64,000 nt of DNA, taken from the NCBI GenBank assembly GCA_019358985.1, contig JAHHIJ010000030.1, positions 26,872 through 90,871 on the forward strand, in the 5' to 3' direction. Below, in pieces: positions 44,417 to 53,040 of this stretch. The notes beneath the pieces are model-generated. The model worked only from the letters and a program-made list of their open reading frames with translations, was not told the DNA's origin and ran no database searches. The stretch's first letter is position 1; each line of letters opens with the position of its first letter. The translations under genes and the position numbers were made by a program. This DNA comes from Tolypothrix brevis GSE-NOS-MK-07-07A (GTDB lineage: Bacteria; Cyanobacteriota; Cyanobacteriia; Cyanobacteriales; Nostocaceae).

Positions 44417-44637
44417 TGCGGTAGGTTCGCCCATCATAATGTTCGCGATCGCATGTTGTCGAGTGAGGGCGATCGCATTTTCCGGTCTACTCATGACGTG
44501 CATCTGACACAAAATCTCTAAGTATGCAGTGTGATGTTGAGTTAGGGCGATTACTACAGGGATGTTACATGGAAAAATTCTGGATAACCACCCCAAATTA
44601 GGTAATTAGACGTAAACTTTCTGTAGAATGTTCAAGT

Positions 44638-45336
44638 ATGGGCATTAAAAGGAGATCCCAGAGGTTAGCTCAAATAATGCGGAAATTCAGAACCATTGCG
44701 TTTATCGCTACTACTGCGCTCACTTTAATTATTGTGATTGTCGTAATTTCTTCTGCAATTCACAATCTTACACCTGATAAAAAAGCTGAACTTCTCTTCA
44801 CCTTTGTATCGAATATTTTTGGAACTATTATTGGTGCATTGCTTGCTTATTTTATTGCTCTAAGTCAATTCAAAGTGCAGTCGGATGCAGAAAGAAAGAA
44901 GAATCGGGTTGATACAGCATTCTCTTTTCATGAGGAGCTGATTAGTGTTGAAGTATCTCAGGCTCGAAGTGAAACTGCAAAAATCTTCGCTGACCATATA
45001 AAAAGCAGCAATCTTAGTGAGTTTTACTCTGGTTTGTCGCAGGATGAAAAACGCCCAATTCGGCTAGTTCTTTCCTTTTTTCGACGCTTACAATTGGCCA
45101 TTGAGTATAATCGAATCGATGAAAAAATAGCTGTAGATTTATTGAGTGGAGAATTTATGGAATGGTATCACAAGTGGCTTGACCATATAGTACCAGATAG
45201 ATGGACAACCAGAGGTCAAATTGATAAGTTAAATGAATGGATGAAACAAAATTTGTCAAAAGCTGAGTATGAACAAATGAAAAATGACGCACTTGAATCA
45301 CGACATAGACTTTTAGCTAAGGCAAACATTAAATGA
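44638..45336 (+). CDS. Two-TM hypothetical membrane protein
   Basis: A 232-residue protein with two N-terminal spans (TIAFIATTALTLIIVIVVISSAI and ELLFTFVSNIFGTIIGALLAYFIAL). A long cytoplasmic helical domain follows (FKVQSDAERKKNRVDTAFSFHEELISVEVSQARSETAKIF). The layout resembles DUF4760-like membrane sensors, but I do not make that a firm call. It is the last cargo gene before the right end of the nifD element. Confidence 0.7.
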   Translation: MGIKRRSQRLAQIMRKFRTIAFIATTALTLIIVIVVISSAIHNLTPDKKAELLFTFVSNIFGTIIGALLAYFIALSQFKVQSDAERKKNRVDTAFSFHEELISVEVSQARSETAKIFADHIKSSNLSEFYSGLSQDEKRPIRLVLSFFRRLQLAIEYNRIDEKIAVDLLSGEFMEWYHKWLDHIVPDRWTTRGQIDKLNEWMKQNLSKAEYEQMKNDALESRHRLLAKANIK

Positions 45337-45474
45337 AATAGGCTCAATTTGTTCAGTGTTTGTATTTTGTTGTGCTAGCTGACTTTGCAGAAACTCAATA
45401 AAATCTAAGACCTCTTGTTGCTTCTCTGGTGGAAGCGATCGCATTTTTTCAGTGGCAGTTTGTATAATGCTCAA
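45313..45474 (-). CDS. DUF2281-like small antitoxin
   Basis: Hand translation of the minus strand from TTG 45,474 gives SIIQTATEKMRSLPPEKQQEVLDFIEFLQSQLAQQ and a short tail, 53 residues. This is typical of small DUF2281-type antitoxin-like proteins in cyanobacteria. It overlaps the end of the membrane-protein gene tail to tail. No toxin gene follows. Confidence 0.5.
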   Translation of the reverse strand: MSIIQTATEKMRSLPPEKQQEVLDFIEFLQSQLAQQNTNTEQIEPISFNVCLS

Positions 45475-45803
45475 AGCAACCTCCAGACGTTATTCATTTT
45501 TTAATTTTAGTGCGTTTAAGCGCAATGCGCGCTATTAGCCCGCAATTCATTGCAGGGTGGGAAAGCAACGCAAAACCGAAGTTTTAGGGAAGTTCAGTTT
45601 AATAAGAACGTGAATTGACCAACAGTCTCATTTTATCTGCTGCTGCTCAATTTAATCTAAAAAATCGTCATTAAAAATAGTCTTTTATTTGACAGTTTTT
45701 CTTTGAGTAAAATGCAATCAAAATCTAAAAACCATACTCCATAAGAGTTATACTATCTAAAGCATCAAAATAGATTGTTCCTACATAACCCAGCAACTCG
45801 CAT
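45475..45803. other. Gap of ~330 bases near the right end of the nifD element
   Basis: AT-rich. There is an imperfect inverted motif GCGCAATGCGCGC at about 45,520-45,532. No gene or promoter can be supported. Confidence 0.4.
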
Positions 45804-45883
45804 TTAGGCTAGAAATAGGCTCTTTTTCCTCCCGTCGCTAAAAAACCTTGCATTATATCGATTGTAGGAGCGATCGCTAGGTT

Positions 45884-45894
45884 CGGAGTAATCC
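45884..45894. other. nifD element direct repeat, right
   Basis: CGGAGTAATCC, inside the codons for WDYSG/E. Identical to the left copy. Confidence 0.95.
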
Positions 45895-46475
45895 CAAGAG
45901 TGCATTTGACGGAAAGGAAGACCCATCTTTTGGAAAACATACTTCTCTTTCACACCAGAAGCAATTAAGTCGGGTTTGAGTGCTTTCACAAACTCCTCGA
46001 ACTCATAAGCGGTAACGTCGTCATAAACGATGGTGCCGTTTTCGATGTAGTGAGTGGTACGTTTGTAATCGTCGTTATGAGCAAACTCATAACCTGTACC
46101 AATCATCTTCATTCCTAAATCTTGGAATGCGGGTACAACGTGACGAGGACGCAGACCACCAACCATGATGGCAACAGTCTTGCCTTCCAAACCTGGGCGA
46201 TATTTTGCCAAAATCGCATCCATTGTTGGCTGATATTTGGCAATTACCTTCTCAGCGTTTGCTTGGATTGTCTCGTCAAATTTAGAAGCAATTTCCCGTA
46301 AAGATTCAGCAATCTTGGTAGGACCAAAGAAGTTGTATTCCAACCAGGGAATACCATAAGCTTCTTCCATGTGACGGCTGATGTAGTTCATCGAACGGTA
46401 GCAGTGAATCAAGTTCATCTTCACATTCGGTGTCATCATCATTTCATTGATGGTGCCATCACCAGACCATTGGGG
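45884..46475 (-). pseudogene. nifD: nifD middle fragment with FeMo-co ligands, cut at both sides
   Basis: About 196 codons of Nif[44 protein letters not shown] ... [35 protein letters not shown] ... [17 protein letters not shown]. It contains the cofactor-binding Cys (LIHCYRS) and His (QMHSWDY), so neither other piece can be functional alone. The downstream side is broken by the XisA-type element. The upstream side changes from normal NifD (AQW) to foreign sequence (…ISRSDAP) at about 46,472-46,476. P-cluster cysteines are beyond the window. Confidence 0.94.
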
Positions 46476-46520
46476 CGCATCACTACGTGATATAATCAAC
46501 GGTTGTGTGGCTGGGTTGTC

Positions 46521-47879
46521 ATGGTAAAAGTGTATGGTTATGCGCGGGTTTCCACAAGCGAGCAGGCAATTGAGTACGATGCGTTAAACCAGCAGGTTAA
46601 GAGATTGAGGGATGCTGGGGCGGAAGAAGTATTGATCGACATTGAGTCGGGGCGTAGCGATGCGAGAAGGCAATTTAATGAGTTAGTGAGATTGATTAAG
46701 CGTGGGATAGTGCGGGAGGTGATAATAACCCGGATTGACAGGCTGGCGAGGAGCCTAATAACCATTGCTAGAACGATCGAACTGATGAACGAGCATGATG
46801 TTAAGCTTCGCGTTCTTGATGCCCCAGTCGATGCCTCTTCATCGTTTGGCTGGTACTCCATCCAACAGATGGGGGCACTTGCTGAATTTGAAAGCAGATT
46901 ATTGAGTGAGCGTACCCGTCATGGGATGAACTATTTTCGCGAGCAGCGCAATCTACAAAAAGCGCCTTTCGGATATTTATTAGTTGATGGCAAGCTCGTT
47001 GTCGATGAAAGCAAACGCCAGTTTTGTCGGGAAACAATTAAGTTATTACTGGATGGATGCAGCTATAACCACGTCTCCGAATATTTGTTATCAAAATATG
47101 GGGTCAAATTCTCTTCTAGTGGTATTCGCCATTGGATCGGCAATCCGGGAATTGTTGGGCATACCCGATACTTTACCGAGATGGAGCATCGCCGCAATCC
47201 CAAAAATCCCAGGGCACCCATCATTTATCGCGATACCCACGAAGCGATCACGACCGAATCAGAGATTACCGAAATTAAAAGGCTAGCCAAGCAAGGAGGA
47301 CGAAAACGACACCCCAGAGATAAAGCGTACCCACTTAAAGGTCAGCTACGTTGTGCGGAATGTGGGGGTGGGATGCACCGTACCATTTACAAATTTAAGC
47401 GCGAAGAGGGGCGGGAGACTCATTACACTCGATGTAACAAGCACTTTCGCAACAAGTTGGAATGCTTGAATGGGACAAACCATCGACTAGAAAGTATCAA
47501 AAAACAAGTTATTGATAGTTTGATAGCTCGCGCAGGACAATTGCTCGCAGAGACTAGCCGCATTGAGGAAGAAAAATCAGAGTCCAACATGTTAATTGAA
47601 CTGCGTAACCAGCTATCTGGGCTTGAAGCGTTAGGAAACAATCCAGCTATATTAGCAGCCATCCAGGACGTTAAAAATCAAATCCTGGTGGAAGACAACA
47701 GGCAACAGTACCCACTGAGGATTGACGGAGACTCGCACAAGCTACTTGACTCCTACCGTCAAGCAACGTTCTGGGAGTCGCTATCCGATGATGATCTGGC
47801 TTCTGTACTTAAATCCTTAATATCAACCGTTTCAGTCGATTCCAATTCATCCATCACTTCCATCGATTGGCTATTTTGA
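46521..47879 (+). CDS. Serine recombinase of the second nifD element
   Basis: A 452-residue serine recombinase starting [15 protein letters not shown], catalytic serine at residue 11, with [10 protein letters not shown]. The recombinase domain ([14 protein letters not shown]), zinc ribbon ([10 protein letters not shown]...[13 protein letters not shown]) and helical C-terminus are all present. It is shorter than the nifK-element enzyme and clearly different in sequence, so the two would use different sites. ATG 46,521 is chosen over TTG 46,503. It is expected to excise this element to restore the nifD 5' junction. Confidence 0.92.
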   Translation: MVKVYGYARVSTSEQAIEYDALNQQVKRLRDAGAEEVLIDIESGRSDARRQFNELVRLIKRGIVREVIITRIDRLARSLITIARTIELMNEHDVKLRVLDAPVDASSSFGWYSIQQMGALAEFESRLLSERTRHGMNYFREQRNLQKAPFGYLLVDGKLVVDESKRQFCRETIKLLLDGCSYNHVSEYLLSKYGVKFSSSGIRHWIGNPGIVGHTRYFTEMEHRRNPKNPRAPIIYRDTHEAITTESEITEIKRLAKQGGRKRHPRDKAYPLKGQLRCAECGGGMHRTIYKFKREEGRETHYTRCNKHFRNKLECLNGTNHRLESIKKQVIDSLIARAGQLLAETSRIEEEKSESNMLIELRNQLSGLEALGNNPAILAAIQDVKNQILVEDNRQQYPLRIDGDSHKLLDSYRQATFWESLSDDDLASVLKSLISTVSVDSNSSITSIDWLF

Positions 47880-48729
47880 TCCGAATGGGTGCGATCGTAG
47901 TAGGCGATCGCGAGCTTGCGAAGTAGTTTTAAGCCTTCAATTCGTGACATAACTTTTTCTGTGGCGATCTAACTTAGTTTATTTAGTGGTTGAAAATTTT
48001 TCTGTTAATGATGGACGGATGTTCTTCCGTCCGTTTTTGATAGCGCTACACGCAAATCATTTGACGCATAGAATCTAGGACTTACGCATTGACAGAAAAA
48101 TCAGAATAGGGGTATAGGTTTCCACGCTTTGAGCTTGATTTTTCTGTTCCGTACCATGCGATACGCCTTTGGCGTTAAGCTCCGCTTATCGCAACCAAGA
48201 AAGAGTAATGAGTATTGAAGGTTAAGTGCGATCGCAGTTTATTCCCAGCATGATTCGTGAGGAAGATAAAATCGTCGGGATTCGCAATAAAGCAGTTTAT
48301 GCTCGTCCGGCTGCGTCACCAGATACGAGTCGCTGGGCAAAGAAACCGGAAGTTTTGTTTGGGGTGGATAGTTAGCGATCGCCTTCAAAATGAAAGTATT
48401 ATTCCATTAATAAACTACTTAGAAACAGAACCGCGATATCACTATTTACGTACATCACAGCGAGGTGATTAACCCCCTGGATTTTATGGAGAATCAAGAA
48501 GATGCGGTGGCAAGTTCTCTCTGCGTGAGACAAATTCATACTTTGACTCAGCAACTCCATATTCCATTGTTCAGATATTCAAAACCTCACAACTTGGTAT
48601 TAAGTAGGTGGACGCTAAAAAACACAACTATATTAAGAAATACAAGTAGCTTAAAAGCTTCGTTCTACAAGGGTTTCGGGCGTTTTATAGAAGTTGGCAT
48701 GTTTAATTGTGCCTACCTACTTAAGTGTT

Positions 48730-48769
48730 GATGAACTATAGATGAGAGTTTTCTCATCTATAGTTCATC
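48730..48769. terminator. Perfect 18-bp stem hairpin
   Basis: GATGAACTATAGATGAGA and its exact complement are separated by GTTT. It is a long perfect stem with a 4-base loop, but it has no clean T-run after it. It could work as a bidirectional transcript end between remnant DNA and the gene at 48,926, or be the end of a lost mobile element. Confidence 0.55.
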
Positions 48770-48785
48770 TAAACTTTATACAATT

Positions 48786-48839
48786 AAGTTAAGGTTAGGT
48801 TAAAATTTTTATAAGTTAAGATTAGGTTAAAATTTTTAT
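48786..48839. repeat. Two 27-bp direct repeats upstream of membrane-protein gene
   Basis: AAGTTAAGGTTAGGTTAAAA(TTTTTAT) occurs at 48,786-48,812 and again with one change at 48,813-48,839. Each contains GTTAAG-GTTAGGTTAAAA-like 7-base periodicity. They lie 87 bases before the next gene start and might be a regulator site. Confidence 0.65.
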
Positions 48840-48925
48840 ATTGATTATTCTAAAACTAAACTAACTTGATTAATCTTTTTCAATCGCATCTACCTTATCC
48901 GTCTTACTTATGAGGAAAGGAGTCA

Positions 48926-49915
48926 ATGATCGGAACAGACAATAACATGGACAAACAGCTTGTAGAATGCTTAATAGAAGCAGGACTGATTACTGAAGAA
49001 CAGTTGCAATCGGCAAAAAAACAGCAGCAGATGACTGGAAAAAGTATCGAAGAAATAGTGATAACACAAGGTTTAGTCAAACCAGAAACAATTGTTTATT
49101 TCCAAGATAATTTAATTTCCTTATTCGCCAAGAATAACAGCTTAGAGCCACCAGTAAGTGTAAACTCGAATAATTTCAATATAAGTATCTCTGCTAAAGG
49201 TGTTTTCCGAATATTTTTGGGAATTATAGGTTTTCTTATTTCTGCTCATCTGCTAATACAGCTAATTCAGCGATTTACTCCTGATTTTCCTCTACGAGAT
49301 GGTTTGGCAGAATTATTCAACTTGGATTATGAATTGAACTTTCCAAGCATATATTCAGCTTTGACGTTATTATTTTGCTCAATCATTCTCTTTGCGATTA
49401 CTTCTATCAAAAAGAAAAAAGATGACTCATATACTGATTACTGGAGAGGATTATCAATTATCTTTGCCTTTCTAGCTTTCGATGAATTAACTAGTATGCA
49501 TGAAAGAACAATTGGTCCACTCAAGGCAGCACTAAACACAAGTGGTTTTCTCTACTTTGCTTGGGTTATTCCTGGTGGGATTGGTGTATTACTCTTCTTA
49601 CTAATATTTTTAAGATTCATCATAAATCTCCCTAAAAAAACTCGTCATCATTTTTTAATGGCTGGTTCAATTTATATCAGTGGTGCAATTGGTTGTGAAT
49701 TAGTAGGTGGTTATATAGTTGATATTTATAGAAATCATACTTCGTTTCCGTATCTATTTATATATACTTTAGAAGAATTTCTGGAAATGCTAGGGGTTGC
49801 TGTCTTTATTTACGGACTTTTATCCCATATTAGTTACTGTACTCAAGGTACTGTTTTAAAGATTAAATTTTCAGGAAATAAATCACGGCTATCTAATTCT
49901 CTTTCCGAGATATAA
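48926..49915 (+). CDS. Membrane protein with GspE-N-terminal-like domain
   Basis: A 329-residue protein. The first ~65 residues, LVECLIEAGLITEEQLQSAKKQQQMTGKSIEEIVITQGLVKPETIVYF, look like the N-terminal domain of type II/IV pilus ATPases (PilB/GspE). About six spans follow (starting GVFRIFLGIIGFLISAHLLI). A GGAG ribosome site lies 6 bases before the ATG. The combination is unusual and I do not know a function. The gene seems intact within a decayed neighbourhood. Confidence 0.7.
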   Translation: MIGTDNNMDKQLVECLIEAGLITEEQLQSAKKQQQMTGKSIEEIVITQGLVKPETIVYFQDNLISLFAKNNSLEPPVSVNSNNFNISISAKGVFRIFLGIIGFLISAHLLIQLIQRFTPDFPLRDGLAELFNLDYELNFPSIYSALTLLFCSIILFAITSIKKKKDDSYTDYWRGLSIIFAFLAFDELTSMHERTIGPLKAALNTSGFLYFAWVIPGGIGVLLFLLIFLRFIINLPKKTRHHFLMAGSIYISGAIGCELVGGYIVDIYRNHTSFPYLFIYTLEEFLEMLGVAVFIYGLLSHISYCTQGTVLKIKFSGNKSRLSNSLSEI

Positions 49916-49996
49916 AAAAGCTCAAAAGCCAAGTTCAGAAATTTTATCTTCTAAAACTTTGCTCTCTATTTCCTGACAATATCATCTCGAAGAATA

Positions 49997-50637
49997 TTAA
50001 GGTCGAATTGGAATTTCAATTATAAACTCAGTTCCTTCACCCAGTTTAGAATTACAAAATAATCTACCACCATGTTTTTCGATGATGATTTGATAACTAA
50101 TAGATAAACCTAAACCTGTTCCTTTCCCCACAGGTTTTGTCGTGAAAAATGGGTCAAATAACTTAGATGTTAATTTTTCTGGAATTCCACCAGCATTATC
50201 CTGAATTCCAATTTTAATCCAATTATCTTCGATTTTCTGGGTATAAACCTTAATTTGACTAGGATTTTGTTTAATTTCCTCTTTTGTACGCTTTTGATTG
50301 TATTCTTCAAGTGCATCAACAGCATTACTAAGGATATTCATAAATACTTGGTTTAATTGCCCAGGATAACAAGTAACTAGGGGAAGTGGACTATACTCCT
50401 TAATTACCTGAATTGCTGGATTTTTTCCATTTGCCTTTAAACGATGATTTAAAATCACTAAAGTGCCATCAATACCTTCATGGATATGAGCTTCTTTATA
50501 TTCTGCTTCATCAAGACGGGAAAAATTTCGCAGTGATTTCACAATTTCTATAATCCGTTCTGCTCCTACTTTTATGGAATCTAAGACTTGGGGCAAGTCT
50601 TTTATTAAATATTCTAAATCTATTTCTTGAATACGCT
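49997..50637 (-). pseudogene. Histidine kinase, C-terminal part only
   Basis: About 210 codons: IQEIDLEYLIKDLPQVLDSIKVGAERIIEIVKSLRNFSRLDE, then an ATP-binding domain with N box NQVFMNILSNAVDALEEY, DNAGGIPE and GTGLGLSISYQIIIEKHGG. The phosphoacceptor His region and sensor are missing. The reading frame begins right after the stop of a relaxase fragment (…DRNH-stop), so both genes were cut and joined at about 50,636-50,640. A start at 50,596 could give a kinase-like stub, likely inactive. Confidence 0.85.
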
Positions 50638-50947
50638 AATGATTGCGATCGCTGTGGGATGCGGCAAAGTATAAATTTTTCTCAAATCCCATCCCAGTAA
50701 GTGTTCCTTCAACTATTTCTTGAAGTTGTTTTTTGTCTGGTTTTTCGCTTGGAGGGAAACTGATACTGATGTGACTTACAGGCGATCGCACTCTGGGATT
50801 TAGTTGTTTAGTTGCCGAAAGTTGTTGGTAAAAATATTGAGGTGTATCTCCTGCAAGGTTTGTACAAATTAATGATGCTTCTTCTTTTTCGAGGACATAT
50901 TTTGTCAGTCCAGCAAAGCTTTTTCCTTTTTTAATCTTGCCAATCAT
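50636..50947 (-). pseudogene. MobA/VirD2-type relaxase, N-terminal fragment
   Basis: 103 codons: MIGKIKKGKSFAGLTKYVLEKEEASLI...VSHISISFPPSEKPDKKQLQEIVEGTLTGMGFEKNLYFAASHSDRNH. This is the start of a plasmid relaxase, up to the first part of the HxDxxHPH-like motif (HSDRNH). The rest is replaced by the kinase fragment. It shows past plasmid mobilisation genes in this element. Confidence 0.8.
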
Positions 50948-51029
50948 CGCTGTTTTTTAGTTCTTTTTTTGTTGCTTCGTCACTTCCTAAAAGTAGGTGC
51001 AAGCGCAGTCTGGAAATTTCTGTTTTTAA

Positions 51030-51278
51030 TTATTCAAAGGGAATATGGTCAATTTGTGGTAGGGTTAAGCCTTGAGAAATAGCAAGATTTTGAGCTTTGG
51101 CAATTTGGTCAATATTTTCGCTAATTGTCAATAATTGCCAGTAGCATTTCCAGTTAACTTGGGGGATAGTTTTGATGCGACATCCTTCCATTCTCCGTCT
51201 AATTAATTCTGCCTTACTAATGCCTGCAAAATCGGCTAAAGCTTGCCAATGTTGATACATTTCAGGATTGAGCAGCAT
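51030..51278 (-). CDS. MobC-like mobilisation accessory protein
   Basis: An 82-residue protein, MLLNPEMYQHWQALADFAGISKAELIRRRMEGCRIKTIPQVNWKCYWQLLTISENIDQIAKAQNLA. It resembles the MobC/BfmC group of plasmid nicking accessory proteins (ribbon-helix-helix start, then conserved N-QIA). It lies just before the relaxase fragment, the usual order. It may be intact but without partner. Confidence 0.7.
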   Translation of the reverse strand: MLLNPEMYQHWQALADFAGISKAELIRRRMEGCRIKTIPQVNWKCYWQLLTISENIDQIAKAQNLAISQGLTLPQIDHIPFE

Positions 51279-51301
51279 TTCAAATCTAACTGTATGCGGA
51301 T

Positions 51302-51851
51302 TTGGTCATTGAACGCACATCTGGGTTAGCTTCCGAAGAATTAGTCAAAGCGATCGCTTCTTCTGGCAGCGAACCCAAACCCCAACATTTCCATCATCTG
51401 TGCAGTGACAACAATTATCGAGATGCTGAAATCGAGAAAATTATATATGCGGTGCATTCTTCCAGAGCCGAATATGCGATCGCACTCACGAATTGGTTAA
51501 AAGAAGTATTACCACCAAAAAACGAATTAGACGAGGTGATTATCTGTGGTGGTACGGCTGATTATTTACGAGATGAGTTGGATACGGTATTCCCCGCAAC
51601 ACCTGTAATTTGGCATGGAGGTGTAGAAATTCCATCAAACTTAAACGAACAATGGCTGGGTAGTCGTCTTGCTGTATCCGGGAGACAGATATTTCATCGA
51701 TTCTAAAAAATTCCGATTTGATGCGCCAGAAATTGAGGAAATAATGCCTGTAATGTCGCAGCAGCGATTATCAACTTTTTTAGAAGAGTCAAATCGTGCG
51801 ATTGAGAATACTCAACTGTGGGCAAAGGATAAACAAGCAAAGAAAAAATAA
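51302..51851 (+). pseudogene. ParM/actin-like plasmid protein, C-terminal part with frameshift
   Basis: The first frame reads SGLASEELVKAIASSGSEPKPQHFHHLCSDNNYRDAEIEKIIY...DEVIICGGTADYLRDELD...NEQWLGSRLA. The end shifts to a second frame, YPGDRYFIDSKKFRF...ESNRAIENTQLWAKDKQAKKK. The GGTADYL motif and the N-E-x-x-x-S-R-L-A end are those of actin-like ParM/Alp proteins. The N-terminal half is missing and the frame breaks at about 51,670-51,700, so it is inactive. Confidence 0.75.
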
Positions 51852-51865
51852 AAAAGGCTAGTTTT

Positions 51866-52039
51866 ATGAAGTATAAACTTCAACCTTTATATTCGACGGA
51901 TCAATCTTTTAACGGGGATGTGATAACCAGTGATGAAGAGAAATATATGGGGAGATTATATATTCTCGCTACAGAAGATAGTAAATTGTTTAATCTCGGA
52001 ATTGAAAAAGAATGGTCAACCTTTATATTTACCAACTGA
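51866..52039 (+). CDS. Small hypothetical protein
   Basis: A 57-residue ORF, MKYKLQPLYSTDQSFNGDVI...LFNLGIEKEWSTFIFTN, 14 bases after the ParM-like remnant. Coding character is moderate. It might be a real small plasmid protein or a remnant. Function is unknown. Confidence 0.45.
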   Translation: MKYKLQPLYSTDQSFNGDVITSDEEKYMGRLYILATEDSKLFNLGIEKEWSTFIFTN

Positions 52040-52137
52040 GTAAGGATGCTGATATTTATCTCCTCGCAGCATCTCTAATTGCACTTGACGCAATGCTTCG
52101 CTACGTCCTTGTTTATCAAAGAATGGGTCAGCCATAA

Positions 52138-53040
52138 TCACTGGTGGCTGTTTGCTGGGATATTGGTTTTGTAGTCGTAGTAAGTCGCGTCCGGAGGTGA
52201 GGTAGGTATTTCGGTGCGAATGCTTACTTTCTCATTAGCCTTAATTTTTTTCTCCCTAACCAAAGCTTCTTCCCTAGCCCAAACTTGAGGATATCGAATT
52301 GTTTCCGGTTCAACTTTAATATTGGCAATTGTTGCTGGTGTAGATTCCAATCTTCCTTGAAACTGAAATCCATCAACTTTAATACCCCTTACATTTAACC
52401 TTTCACTCAACAATTTAAAAGATTCCTTATCAACTACACCCAAGGGTTTATCGTCAACGAAAACTACAGGTGTAACAGCTTTTCCACTACCAGCAATTTT
52501 AATTGTAATTACCCCATCTTCACCCTTCCATTCGCGTTCTGGAAATGTATATTTTTTCAACTGCCCTACCTTTAATTGATTGCCTTGGGTACTCGTAATA
52601 ATAACCGATGTGCTGGGTGGAGAAGTAATTTCTGCGGTAAAAGATGTACCGATTGGCAACTGTGCTGATTCACTACGAAATACTCCCAATTTCTTATTTT
52701 CAGCCACCAACCAGCGTCTATTCTGTGTTGGATTCGCAGGGTCAGGTAATTGTTCTATGTGACACTCAACTTTTTCTCCCACCCATTTACGTCCCAAATG
52801 CTCGTTACTGGGTTTGTGGGTTCCTACGACTGCAAATTCGGTAAATTGTAGTTTATCAAGTCTTCCTACTAATTCCTCCCCAAATATGGCAAAAGCAGCC
52901 GATGTTTTCTTGAAACCCCTTTCTACATCTTCCTTACTCACTGTGGAAACTTGCCACATCGCTGCTGTAACTGCTTCTTTTTCTAAATCGGGGATACTTT
53001 CTCGGATTGCGATCGCATACTCCCTTACTTCTGAGATACC
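52138..53040 (-). pseudogene. Plasmid-type protein, 5' end cut by an IS200/IS605 remnant
   Basis: A frame of about 300 codons whose upstream end runs into insertion-sequence DNA at about 53,040 (GISEVREYAIAIRESIPDLEKEAVTAAMWQVSTVSKEDVERGFKKTSAAFAIF...). It has beta-rich middle parts (VGEKVECHIEQLPDP, GTSFTAEITSPP). It looks like part of a large cyanobacterial plasmid protein, perhaps the relaxase/primase type, but I cannot confirm it. An internal ATG at 52,959 could still give a 273-residue product. Confidence 0.65.

Larger units (their letters stand above)
26974..45894. mobile_element. XisA-type nifD excision element, about 18.9 kb
   Basis: The 11-bp direct repeats CGGAGTAATCC at 26,974-26,984 and 45,884-45,894 are the reverse complement of GGATTACTCCG, the known core of the Anabaena nifD element. 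Excision between them removes 18,910 bp and restores nifD in frame. A XisA-type tyrosine recombinase lies at the left end, pointing inward. Cargo includes toxin-antitoxin genes, an AAA ATPase operon, tRNAs, a transporter, an SPFH protein, PPK2 and an M48 peptidase. Confidence 0.95.
47880..48925. other. Decayed region with gene remnants, about 1 kb
   Basis: This holds a 41-codon ORF at 48,250-48,375 (MIREEDKIVGIRNKAVYARP...KKPEVLFGVDS). It is followed in another frame by RLQNESIIPLINYLETEPRYHYLRTSQRGD (to 48,472), which may be another piece of the same old gene. I cannot name it. A minus-strand ORF (47,759-47,950) overlapping the recombinase end is doubtful. Confidence 0.4.

Noticed and set aside
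47759..47950. Minus-strand 63-residue ORF
   Set aside because: Two thirds overlap the recombinase 3' end antisense; the remaining part is too short to judge.
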